The translations under genes were made by a program, and so were the position numbers. From Gloeophyllum trabeum ATCC 11539 (taxonomy: Eukaryota > Basidiomycota > Agaricomycetes > Gloeophyllales > Gloeophyllaceae): a DNA stretch of 54,267 nt. Location: positions 2,994,918 to 3,049,184 of the forward strand of contig NW_006920412.1 in NCBI RefSeq assembly GCF_000344685.1, in the 5' to 3' direction. The notes below the pieces were generated by a model. That model saw nothing but the letters and a program-made list of their open reading frames with translations, made no database searches and was not told where the DNA came from. This document shows, one piece after another, positions 36,201 to 47,857 of the stretch; positions within the stretch are counted from its first letter, which is position 1; each line of letters begins with the position of its first letter.

Positions 36201-37464
36201 ACCCATGTCTCTGAAGGCCAGGACTCAACCGTACGTATCTGGAATAATCACAGCCATACAGAACTGGCATCCTTGAAGCACAACGCCCCTGTTGTCTCTG
36301 TCGCTTGGATGGACGATGATGCGGGTGTCGTGTCCTTGGGTGATAATGGTACTGTCAGTAAATGGACACGGCTAGTGAGTGGCATGATGGTGTAGCGTCG
36401 ATCGCCATTGACCCTCGCATGTCAGGGCCAGAATAAATGGCATTGGGCTAAAATTCTGGATGCAGGAAGACCTGACGAGGATCCTGCATGTCTTGCATAT
36501 ATGAAGGATCGAATAGCAGTTGCCTTCCCTAGGACCGGCGTGAAAGTATGGTTGTGGATCAAAGGTAGGATTGTGCTGGAGACTCTTCGTCGACCCGCTC
36601 ACCGGGATTTCAGGCACTTGGCAACCGCAGAGATCCATACTCCGCCAAAATGTCACGGCAATCCGATTTGTCGAAGACGGCGACGCACTAATCGGCGGGA
36701 CCACGGATGGCGTACTGTATGTTCGCCATTATATTCTTTCTCGTTGTTCTGACCTGGCCAATAACGAAGATGGTACTGCCAAGTTCCAAACGGTACACTG
36801 CGGGCCTATTCCTTCTTCAAATCGAAAGTGTGGGTTCACTGCGCTGTCTCATCCTGATGTGATAGCGAATGATAGCGACCGCTTCAGATACCACCTGGAT
36901 GTTGACTCTCAGGGCACAAGCGCTTTGGTCGCGCAACATGGCGGTCGATGTCATCTTGTCGGGATAGAGGACGGCCGAAAGGGCACAATAGAGCGGGCGT
37001 ACGTGCTCAAAGACACTGAGATCCAGAACGCGACGTTGTATGACTTCGGAGCCATCTTCGCGAATGGTGATCAGTCGGTTCTGTTCGGTGACCTCCACGG
37101 ATGCGTCCTCGTCTGGGATAAGATGGGAGCGGAAGTTTCTTACGGTTTGGATCATGGAGATGGTGAGCTGAGAGCCGCATCGTCTCTTCTGTCGCTGACG
37201 TCCGCGCAGAGACCGTGCAAGCCGTTGCCGTAAGCTGGTTTTGCCTTTGGTATTTTCTCTGCTGACTCCTAGCACTCCAGAGCTTCGGCTCAAGGGTCGT
37301 TTCTTCCGAGCACTACTTGGTTACCGGGACGAAGCAAGGACAACTAACTTGGTGGCCTCACTCTTTGAGTGGTAAGTAATCAGCATCGTTATACGCTACG
37401 GGTACTGAGCTTAAGTGTCATAGATTCAGACCCGCGTAAACGGGTGAAGTCCGACTTAGATTAA
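33294..37464 (+). CDS. Large WD40-repeat protein with disordered Pro/Ser-rich middle
   Basis: About a dozen exons give a protein of roughly 1100-1200 residues. The N-terminus (33294-33600) is a compact segment with LRLRLHGSTQKPHVVLRQVEI and SLFAAKRIEVKPGKEILLAF. From about 33640 to 36000 the sequence is Pro/Ser/Thr-rich and probably disordered, with many SP and TP sites. The C-terminus is a beta-propeller: GIRGITFNSNGSHFAVNC, DSTVRIWNNHSHTELASL, VVSVAWMDDDAGVVSLGDNG, VTAIRFVEDGDALIGGTTDG, FANGDQSVLFGDLHGCVLVW and YLVTGTKQGQLTWWP. It ends KRVKSDLD. Joins near 36836-36870 and 37223-37280 were chosen to restore the propeller frame and are less certain. No named family is recognised; the N-terminal domain is worth a profile search. 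Confidence 0.75.
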
Positions 37465-38225
37465 TGCTCATTTTAATCCTGTGGAGGGGGAATCTACTTG
37501 ACTCTTCTTGCTTGCGCGATGCCTGCTTTGCGTCTTACTGTTAACTTATCTCTTTAGCCACCGCCCTATTCCACACATGTATTGATAGTTGCGTTCTCGA
37601 AGCCTGCAGTCTGAGTCTCCATTTTATTTACACGTGTAATAAAGTTGCGCCTTCCGGGCGGGGGCCGGGCGGCGACACGCTGTTTGCGAATATTTGCGAC
37701 GCCGGACCATGCGTTGCCGACGGAGATGATCCCAACTGTCGTTAACCGTCCTCGAGGCAAGACCGTCCGAGACAGTCACACCGCTCGTCTTCGCTGTTCT
37801 CGACAACGTGCAGGCCTCGACATTCGCTGTCACGTACGTCGCACCCCGTCTCCAATTTGTAATCCGCTCGACGTTCTTCCGTTCTTAGAACAAGTGACGA
37901 CAACGCTGCTTCCACCTCTTGGGATAGACTGTTCGACCTCTGCAGCTGTCAAAAATTGGCCAGCCTCCTCTCCATCCGACTACGCGCTCTTTAGGTCGCC
38001 CTTTTACATATAACGGTGAGCGTCCCACCCATCATGATAGGGGTTCTGCGTCATCATCGCCCTGCACCGCCGCGGTTAGGCGTGGTAACCACGCTTGCTT
38101 GCCACATACTCCTTACCATCTGGCAAAACATTCAGCATCTTCAGCGATTCGAGAGCTAACCACCCGCCCGATTTCCATCCGAGCAGCATTCTTCACGATC
38201 GATTCTTTAGAGTTACTGCTGGGCC
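37465..38225. other. Spacer upstream of the Cdc42 gene
   Basis: Contains the 3' flank of the WD40 gene and the Cdc42 promoter. Pyrimidine-rich stretches lie near 37850-37930. No coding sequence or TE is seen. Confidence 0.5.
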
Positions 38226-39052
<827 letters not shown>

Positions 39053-39688
39053 TGATCCTCCGACGACGCGGATTCATCTATCCACTGTTCACGATCACTT
39101 CATCACGCCACGGTCTTCCATATATCCCATTGCATTCTGCCTGCGTACCATCTGATTTGTTACTGAAGAGACGGATTTATCAGCCCACCCTCTACCTGAC
39201 TGCCCATTTTACTTTCTTTTTTCTGAGCATGATGATGCGTGTGTCGGAGCAACAGTGCCCAGCCAGGTCGTGTGTTCCGGTACTTTCTACTTTTATCTCT
39301 TGTAGTTCATACCATTGGGAAATTAGGTACACGGGCGGAATCTAATAGCTTGAGCGAGTATGCCATTGCGGCCAGAGGCGTTCTACACTCTGACATCGTT
39401 CATTCATCCGTGCGTATCATTAATAAGGCGAGATCTACTCGGCAATAGCACTTGTCCGTTCATGTCATGGAGAGTCGTGGTAGTGAACAAACATATCGTA
39501 TATATCCGTGCGAATGGGCATCGCAAGGAACTCCGCGGACAAGGCGCGAACCAGAAAAGCTGGAGAGAAACGGTTAATTCCCGGACGATCCAGCACCATG
39601 CTGTGACGCAAGGACTCACCACCGGTCTAGTCTGCAAGAAAGTGGGTTTCGTGGACGGTGTCGTCATGAGAAAGACTCGCAGTTTAGA
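39053..39688. other. Spacer between convergent genes
   Basis: The 3' flank of Cdc42 and of the small leftward gene. Short frames on both strands show no motif. Nothing else is seen. Confidence 0.45.
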
Positions 39689-39904
39689 CTACTGAAGAAG
39701 ACGGTTAGCGCCATAAGCCAAGAGCGGTAGACCGTAGAAAAGGTATAGCATACTTCGCAGCTGTCTGCGCGCGAACTCTTCAGGATCCCCGCGGACGATG
39801 CGGGCCTGCTTCAGGACCCTCCTGCCAGAGGGCACAGGGGCGGATGCCGCCAAAAGGCAGAGGGACAGGACAGCGAGGAGGAGGCTGTTCAGGCGAAGAT
39901 ACAT
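39689..39904 (-). CDS. Possible small secreted or membrane protein, 71 aa
   Basis: The frame encodes a strong signal peptide (MYLRLNSLLLAVLSLCLLAA, then SA|PVPS as a likely cleavage region). A basic mature part with a KQARIVRGDPEEFARRQLR stretch and a second hydrophobic segment near the C-terminus (LYLFYGLPLLAYGA) follow. An in-frame ATG at 39961 exists, but a TATA-like TATATTAAAT (39987-39996, complement) lies only about 26-35 bp before it, so transcription probably starts near or after it and the ATG at 39904 fits better. No homologue is recognised. The basic region with RR could be a Kex2-like processing site, so a secreted peptide is possible. It may also be chance. Confidence 0.4.
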   Translation of the reverse strand: MYLRLNSLLLAVLSLCLLAASAPVPSGRRVLKQARIVRGDPEEFARRQLRSMLYLFYGLPLLAYGANRLLQ

Positions 39905-40679
39905 CCTCGAGGCTGCAGTCGGATAGCTGAGTAGGGAGCTAGCGCTGGGGACGCGGGGCAAGCGACTAGCTATAGCGAGCGCAGGGATTTAATATATGGC
40001 CGCGCTAGCCCCCGTCCTCCACTGACGCAAGGTACATCAAGGTTGGTGCAAGTCAAATTTAGAGATGTCAGAGCAGGGGTGGTGCATGGAAGTTGCACAA
40101 AGGATTGTTCGGCAGTGAATGCCATCATAACATGAACGCTGCCTCATGGCATCACGTCAAGCCGGGCTGACCTGGGTGCGGTTGGCCCTCAATAAAGCTG
40201 AATATTATGGAACATTCGATTGTTCGTAGCCGGTGTCAAGCTGTGTGCCGCCTGCAAGCTGAGGGGAGATAGGACGCAGGAATGGGGCGCATTGAATGGT
40301 GATCATCACGGGCATTGCTCTAGTCCTTTTGAGTCCTCCGTATTACCGAGACTTGTGTCAAGATATCAGGTATTGCAGTGATGGCATACAAGAGATAGAT
40401 TTCAAGGATTTGTGGCTCGAGAAGGTCCAGATACGCGCTTTTGAGAGAGCTCATCGCAGACAGCGTCAACACACAGCTGAGCGGCGAGGGCGCTCCCGCC
40501 ACCTACAGCGTCAATAGGGGCAAATAGCTGACGTAATCAACTTTCACGCTCGAATCGCCTCTTCGAGCCCTGCTGTGACCAGAAACTTCTGCAGCCACCG
40601 GTCTTGTACGCTGCTTCCCGTGTACCGTCCACTTGTCTTTCAATCTCTTGACAACGGACGGTAACCATATAAGAGTATA
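39905..40679. other. Spacer between the small leftward gene and SF3B4
   Basis: A divergent promoter region. An AT-rich CATATAAGAGTATAATG string ends at the SF3B4 start codon. Short frames on both strands (for example 40296-40517) show no family motif. Confidence 0.45.
39987..39996 (-). promoter_or_regulatory. TATA-like element for the small secreted protein
   Basis: TATATTAAAT on the minus strand, 83 bp before the preferred ATG at 39904. It supports, but does not prove, that this small frame is expressed. Confidence 0.35.
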
Positions 40680-41901
40680 ATGTCTCGCCCTCAGGATGAC
40701 AGGAACCAGGAAGCGACTGTGTACTTGGTACGTTCAAGTCTTTACAAACCTGACATTGGGTGCTGATCGTGTCCCAAGGGTAATCTCGACGAGCGGTGTA
40801 CGGATGCGCTCATATGGGAGCTCATGCTGCAGGCTGGTCCGGTAGGTAAGTACCCGCACAAGTCAACGCGTACAAGCATTCATTCATGCGAGCATCCAGT
40901 CAACGTCCATCTGCCAAAGGATCGCATTTCAATGCAGCACCAAGGCTACGGCTTCTGCGAGTTCCTGACAGAGGAGGACGCCGAGTACGCTTGCAAAATC
41001 ATGAACCAGATCAAGCTGTGGGGCAAACCCATTCGGGTGAACAAGGTTCGTCATGCGTTGCCCGCCGTTCATGCACGGACCCTCACGGCGCTCTTCTCAG
41101 ACCTTTGTTGGGACGCTCGCTCACCTGCTTTTGTGTGCTCTAGGCTTCGTCGGATAAAAAGCAGCTAGATGTTGGCGCGAACTTGTTTATTGGAAACTTG
41201 GATGAGAATGTGGACGAACGGTTGCTGTACGACACGTTCAGCGCGTTCGGTGTTATGGCTACGACAGCCAAAGTGCGTATCCATACACCCATCGTATTGA
41301 CCACGGTCCTCACCCTGCCTCGCAGATCGCCCGCGACCCGCAAACCGGCAAATCAAAAGGCTACGGCTTTGTCTCCTACACCGACTTCGAGTCCTCCGAC
41401 GCCGCCATCGAGTCCATGAACGGCCAGTTCCTCATGAACAAAGCCATCACCGTGCAGTATGCCTTCAAGAAGGACGGCAAGGGCGAGCGCCACGGCACGC
41501 CCGCCGAGCGCCTGCTCGCCGCGCAGGCGCGCAAGAATAACGCGCTGCCCGTGTCCGCGCGCCCGCCCCCGGCGCCCCTGGCGTTCGGCCAGCGCCCGCC
41601 CATGCCGTACCAGCCTGGACAGTTCGCGGGCGCGCTCGCGCAGCCGCCGCCCCCGCCCGGGTTCACGCCCCAGCAGACGATTGCGCCGCCGATGCAGATG
41701 GGCATGGGCGTGCCGATGGGGATGCCCCCGCCCCCGCCGAATATGCCGGTGTACAACCCCGTGGCGGGGTATCCGCCGCCTCCTCCGCCCGGTTTTGGGC
41801 CGCCTCAGGGTATGCCGGTGGGTCCTCCGCAGGGTATGGGGATGATGCCTCCACCGCCTCCAGGTGTCCCGCAGCCACCACAGTTCAGTCCGCCTATGTG
41901 A
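40680..41901 (+). CDS. HSH49: Splicing factor 3B subunit 4 (SF3B4/Hsh49)
   Basis: A component of the U2 snRNP SF3b complex that contacts pre-mRNA near the branch site. Five exons (40680-40727, 40779-40845, 40900-41045, 41144-41272, 41326-41901) give 321 residues. RRM1 has [20 protein letters not shown], with RNP1 [11 protein letters not shown]2 has [19 protein letters not shown] and [11 protein letters not shown]. Then come the family motif [31 protein letters not shown] and a Pro/Gly/Met-rich tail. This order and the tail are typical of SF3B4 rather than other two-RRM proteins. Exon 5 is very GC-rich because of the proline repeats. All introns are GT..AG. Confidence 0.95.
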
Positions 41902-42095
41902 AATATGTTGTGTGCCGTGGTACATTTCTTTGTGTTTTTATTATAATATACTCTCTTGCAACTTGATTCGTCTTTCGAGCGAGTCCGCCGCGGCATGAAG
42001 ACATGTATGTATGTTCGCCTTCGAAGTTCACACGGTAATCGGGAATAGCAGCAGGTAGTGGTAGTTGCCACTTACCTTCTACCTATACTTCCGGG

Positions 42096-42844
42096 ATGGT
42101 CTTGGACTACTCGTCGCTGGAAAACTCGAAGTACGTCTGAGCGCAGAGACAGAATTCTTGACGGCGGGCAGCGCTGATAGCTTGTCGTCGCAGATGGAGA
42201 CACCTCCCGCCGCCCCCAGGCTTCGCCTCCACCTCAACAAGCGTACGCACCTCCCGCTCCCTTCCTCCTCCCACTCACCCCTCCTCAGAGTAAATCCACG
42301 TCCTCAAAGTCCTCGTCGGCCAGGAGCTCGTCATATGAGCAGCTGAAAGAGAAGCGCGCATGGGACGTGGCGATCGCGCCGGCCAAGTCGCTCCCGATGC
42401 AGGCGTTCATGCTGTACATGTCCGGCGGCGGCGTGCAGATCTTCAGCATGGGCATCGTGTTCATGCTCCTGCTCAGCCCGTTCAAGAACCTCGCGTCGAT
42501 CAACAGCGGTGCGCTCCCCCTCTCGCTTCTATGTTCCCGTCCTCCCAGCCCCTTGCTCAACGGATTGTGATAGCGTTCGCGCCGTTTGCGCCGGCGAAGA
42601 CGGACCCGAAGGCGCTGACTACGCTCCCGCTGCAGAAGGTCGCGTACCTCGCGTGCAACGTGCTCACGCTCGCGCTGGGGCTATGGAAGTGCCGCAGCAT
42701 GGGGCTGCTGCCCACGGGCACAGGGGACTGGCTCGCGTTCGAGACGAGGGGGCAGGTGCGTCGTCTCGCGTTGTCTGAGAACGGGTATGACTGGTCGTGC
42801 TGATACGCGGTGTGCTGCAGCCGCCAGAGGTGTCGTTGTGGTGA
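42096..42844 (+). CDS. EMC4: ER membrane protein complex subunit 4 (EMC4)
   Basis: EMC4 is part of the conserved ER membrane complex, which inserts tail-anchored and multi-pass membrane proteins. Five exons (42096-42130, 42194-42242, 42289-42508, 42574-42755, 42821-42844) give 169 residues. Diagnostic blocks are [56 protein letters not shown] and [20 protein letters not shown], then [19 protein letters not shown]. Two or three hydrophobic helices fit the family. The last coding exon is only 24 nt (PPEVSLW plus stop). The Ser-rich N-terminal part is more variable than the rest. Confidence 0.93.
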
Positions 42845-43124
42845 TTGATGCGGATCCGGGAGTGTCTCTACGCATGGAAAGCTATGCATGCGATCTCGGA
42901 GCGTCCTCTATTCGTGATGAGCCCCCCAATGTACAAAATTTCAGGGAAGATGTAGACCCCATCCAATCGTAAGTGAAATCCAAGATTACATTGCATGCGG
43001 CGAGTATATGCATCGGGCTCTACTCTATGCGAAACATTTACCGGGTCAAGATTACCTGACAGCATCCACAAGAAAACATGTCTATCGTCAGGAACGGGTC
43101 GTCCAGCGCATACATAACATCAGT

Positions 43125-44234
43125 TTATTGCTTCTTCGATCTACGAGCTAACCGTGATATTTCAGTATCAGTATTTGCGTCAAGGTGAGGATGCAAGGGC
43201 GCACGCACCCGGGGCTTTCGAAGGGGACGCAGAGGCAGGCTTCGTCTGCTGTATCCACTCACCACCAAAGTTCTTCACCGCCCTCGTCGCGAACATGGCC
43301 GCCAAGAGCACCGCGCACGCCGCCCGCGCGGACTCCGCATCCAGCGGCGCGACCTTACCATCATCCAAGCTGCTCGCCTGGTCCAAGAGCCCCGCCGCAA
43401 CCGCGTGCACGTCCGCCCAGAAGGGCTGCGCGTGCGTCAGGGTGGCGTAGACCCCCGTGACGAGCGGTGCACACCATAGGTCGGTCGTCGTCCAGCCGTA
43501 CGGGAGCAGCTCGGGCGGCGTCGCGAGCGCGAGCGGCGTCGGGGCGAGCAGCGAGCCGAGGTTGACCAGGAAGAACCCTGTGTTCGCGGTGAGCTTGGAG
43601 GCATCACGTTAGGGAAGGCTAGGGAGGTATTTACGCATGCCGCCACGTACTAGGGAGGTGAGGAGGAGCGTCCATGGCGAGCCGGCGAGCGCGCCGTGCG
43701 GGTTGGCGGTGACCATCGGCGGGATGAGCGTGCAGAGGAGGAAGGCGCGCGTGAGGCCGTCCATGAGCGAGAGCGGAAGCTCTGTGTGGATGGACGGCTG
43801 GGGGATGGCTGAGGCGGGGAGGCGCTCGACGAGCGCTTGGATGGCGGTGTAGAGCACGGGGACGACGCCGGAGACGATGAAGGACGGGGGCGTCCCGAGG
43901 TACGGGCCTGGCAGGCGCGTTCAGCGGGTACACCATATCATCGTACACTAGTAAGATACACGGCCGGCGCGCACTCACACATCAGCATCTCCCCGCCGTA
44001 CACCACCAGCAGCGTGCTCGCAGCGTCTCTCACAAAGCTCCTCTGCTCTAGCTTCGCGGCGCCGTTCTTAGCGACATGCTGCGCCCTCAGGCCCTCCCGT
44101 ATCTGCCGCAGGACGATACACAGCCGGAAGGCGGCGGCGAGGTCGAGCGTGCTGATGCTGAGGCCGAACCAGGCGAAGGGCGCGACGGGCTGCAGCGCCC
44201 AGCGGTAGAGCTCGATGAAGGGGACGAGGGACAT
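43125..44234 (-). CDS. Polytopic membrane protein of unknown function
   Basis: Starts MSLVPFIELYRWALQPVAPF and continues with segments such as STLDLAAAFRLCIVLRQI, LLVVYGGEMLM, PSFIVSGVVPVLYTA, GLTRAFLLCTLIPPMVTA and NTGFFLVNLGSLLAPTPLAL. It thus alternates hydrophobic helices with short loops; YGWTTTDLWCAPLVTGVY and HAQPFWADVHAV look conserved. Splices are ATGT|GTGAGT..CCAG|GCCCG, CCCTA|GTACGT..CCAAG|CTCACC, and a last one from NFGG|GTGAGT to TTAG|CTCGTAGATCG. The last intron leaves a short end RRSKKQ and a stop at 43125. If it is not spliced, the protein ends at 43180. The layout resembles a cation channel or carrier of intracellular membranes, but I cannot assign a family. The GC content of the exons is very high. 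Confidence 0.7.
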
Positions 44235-44914
44235 GGTGGTGTATGTTCAGGAAGTCCAGCGCAAGCGTGCTCGACGAACGTGTCCCAGCGGGCGAGCGTT
44301 CTCCGCGAGGATTGCCCGCATTATGCAGCATGTGTCGTGCGTAAAAGTACGAAAGCTACATAACGCAATCTCACCACTGTTTTCTCAATGTACAATGGTG
44401 TAACGGCTGTAGCGGCCCAAACCGGGAATGTGAGGAGGTCTGAAGTCACAACGGGTTTCCCCGCTCGTGCGCCGAGTTCAAGACCGTCCCCTCCAGAAAA
44501 CTTGGTGACCATCACTCGCCGCGGCGGAAGCCGTGGCTCAGTATGGAATAATCGGTCCATGACAGGCCAGGGAAGCAATTCTGCAACCTGCTGGACCCGC
44601 CGAGTTAGTCTTAGGAGACCAGGACGAGTCGTCTGTCGTGCGAGTGGGCCGTGCCCCTCACAAACCCTTTTGCTTTTCGTGCACTTTGTTTTGTCGAAGA
44701 GAGGATTGCAAAGTATGGATCTTTTGGTAAGAGATACTCTGCTGTTGTAGTGTCCAAAGAATACCAAATTTATTACAGTAGAATCGCAACATAGCATAGC
44801 CTATATACAACGAACCATGTGTCTGATCCACATAGAACATACCGTAGCTGCAGTCCTGCTGGCCCAAGCTATTACAACCAAATTATCCACATCTCCCTCC
44901 GCTGTCTAACGCGC
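44235..44914. other. Spacer between two leftward genes
   Basis: The promoter of the membrane-protein gene and the 3' flank of the Rab11 gene. No coding sequence is recognised. Confidence 0.45.
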
Positions 44915-46069
<1,155 letters not shown>

Positions 46070-46724
46070 TGTTGCGTCAATTGATTACAAGAAACGAGAC
46101 AAAGTGCTGCAGCAAGGATGAACAGGGGAAGAGACAGGACAGGGACGAGGAGGAGAGGGCGGAAGTATTGGTGCGGGGCTGGTGATGGGTTTCGTGGACG
46201 TCGACTGCTGTAGCTGGGGCGGAGTTCGAAATGACTTGTCGTCCTCGAGCTTTGGCGACGAGCTCGAGGCTGTCACTTGGATCTCTATCCTTGGATGTTG
46301 GAAGCTCGAATAATGGTTTGTTTCTCTGCAACGACATTGAATTTATCTACGTTGGATGGACGTTGCGAGTTCTCCGCTCTGTCTCTGGGAGACAATCGAG
46401 CGCAAGTACGCATACACACCCGTACTCGGTATACGAGGACAGGCAGCTCTCGTACCGTCCACAACTGTTACATTCGACGTTGCTTTAGGTGTCAGATAAT
46501 ACCTCGAGGTTGATTCAGAATAAGATTTGTGAGTACCGCCTGACTCTGACGGATGTATCTGGCTTGTTTGTCTTCTGAATTCTCCAGCGGAGCATCGGTC
46601 CGCTGCTGCTGGTCACGACGATGCTCGAGTCTCGAGAGCATATAAGCCTCCCAGTCTGCACTGAGCCCCCTAAGTTCCAAACTATACATCCTCACTGTAA
46701 ATCCCGACGAGAGACCGCGCTGCC
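46070..46724. other. Divergent promoter region of Rab11 and rhamnose mutarotase
   Basis: 655 bp between two start codons. Short CT-rich tracts near 46090-46170 (plus-strand GA-rich) may be promoter pyrimidine tracts for the leftward gene. Nothing else is seen. Confidence 0.45.
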
Positions 46725-47201
46725 ATGTCCATCTCGCATTCCAAACGTGTTTGCCAAATTATAAAGGCACGACCCCCCTTCCCCCCATCTGCTTTCCTTC
46801 TAACCCAAGTCCCTTCCTAGCTCAAACCGGAGTCCGTCGCCGAATACAAGGCCCTCCACGCCGCCGTCTGGCCCGGCGTTCTCGCCGCGCTGCAGCGGCA
46901 CCATATCGCCGACTACTCCATCTACCACTACCCGCCGCTCAACCTCCTCGTCGCCACCTTCAAGTACACCGGTGAGGACTATGCGAAGGATATGGCAGGC
47001 ATCGCGGCGGACCCCGAGACGCAGCGGTGGTGGAAGGTCACGGACGGGATGCAGGAGAGTTTCAATGAGGGCGCGACGGGGAGCGCAGGGGAGGTGCCGT
47101 GGTGGACGGTAAGTGGGTTTTGTGCGTCTCACTGGAGGGAGGGGGGACTGACGGGCTAGCAGGAGCTGGAGGAGGTGTTTAGGTTCGAAGGACAGGCTTG
47201 A
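46725..47201 (+). CDS. L-rhamnose mutarotase (RhaM)
   Basis: RhaM interconverts alpha and beta anomers of L-rhamnose, feeding rhamnose catabolism, for example from pectin. Three exons (46725-46766, 46821-47108, 47163-47201) give 122 residues. The protein begins MSISHSKRVCQIIK; then LKPESVAEYKALHAAVWPGV, the HHIADYSIYHYPPLNLLVAT block, DPETQRWWKVTDGMQESF and PWWTELEEVFRFEG complete the full dimeric alpha/beta-barrel family pattern, with His/Tyr/Trp active-site residues present. Exon 1 ends at a GC donor (AAG|GCACGA) and the intron (46767-46820, 54 nt) ends CCTAG. Using the GT six codons earlier would delete the conserved VCQIIK strand. No signal peptide, so it should be cytosolic. Confidence 0.9.
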
Positions 47202-47857
47202 CCCGTATACCAGCAGCGTGTGAGAGGATGTAACAGCAATCATGACCGCACTTGCCTGTTCCCTGCTTGCGTTGCAACCTCAGGACAGGCTACGTACGCG
47301 TGAAGCTATGCTGAGTTTACCGTATTCGTGACCGCCGAGAGACTTACGCAGATATCTACCGCGTCAGTGTCCCGACAACCTCAACCCCTAATGTCTGGTG
47401 TGCACCTGAAAGATCCACTGTTCGACGCATAGAAACAGTAGCGTTTTTCTCGTTTGCATCACGCGCCATTGCCCACAACAACTGGACAAACTTTGCTATC
47501 TGACCGCGACCCGCAGCCGAACCTGTGCGCCGATTTCGCCGTCCTCCACTCCGCTCGCGGTAAATGGGTTGCGCATTCGGATCACAGAGAGGTGACACCT
47601 GCGTTTCATCATGGCTGCTGTCTGCCAGAGGCACTCACTTCATGCTGTGTCTGACGGAGTATCGGACACGCTCTCTCATTCTCTTGTCAAAGCGTCTTGC
47701 ATGTGCGGACATGCTGCGTTCAGACACCAGCAGTCCCATTGAGTAAGTGAGATTTTGAATATGCAATTCGCCGCCAGCCTCTGCTGCCCGTTGACAACGT
47801 CCGTCATATGGCCATTTTGCCCCCCCCCCCATGCATTCCAGCCCCGCCCACCCCGCC
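47202..47857. other. Convergent spacer
   Basis: The 3' flanks of the rhamnose mutarotase and hydrolase genes. A poly-C run is at about 47819-47830. No coding sequence is recognised. Confidence 0.45.

Noticed and set aside
41353..41925. 190-codon His/Arg-rich frame opposite SF3B4 exon 5
   Set aside because: A shadow of the proline-rich tail on the other strand.
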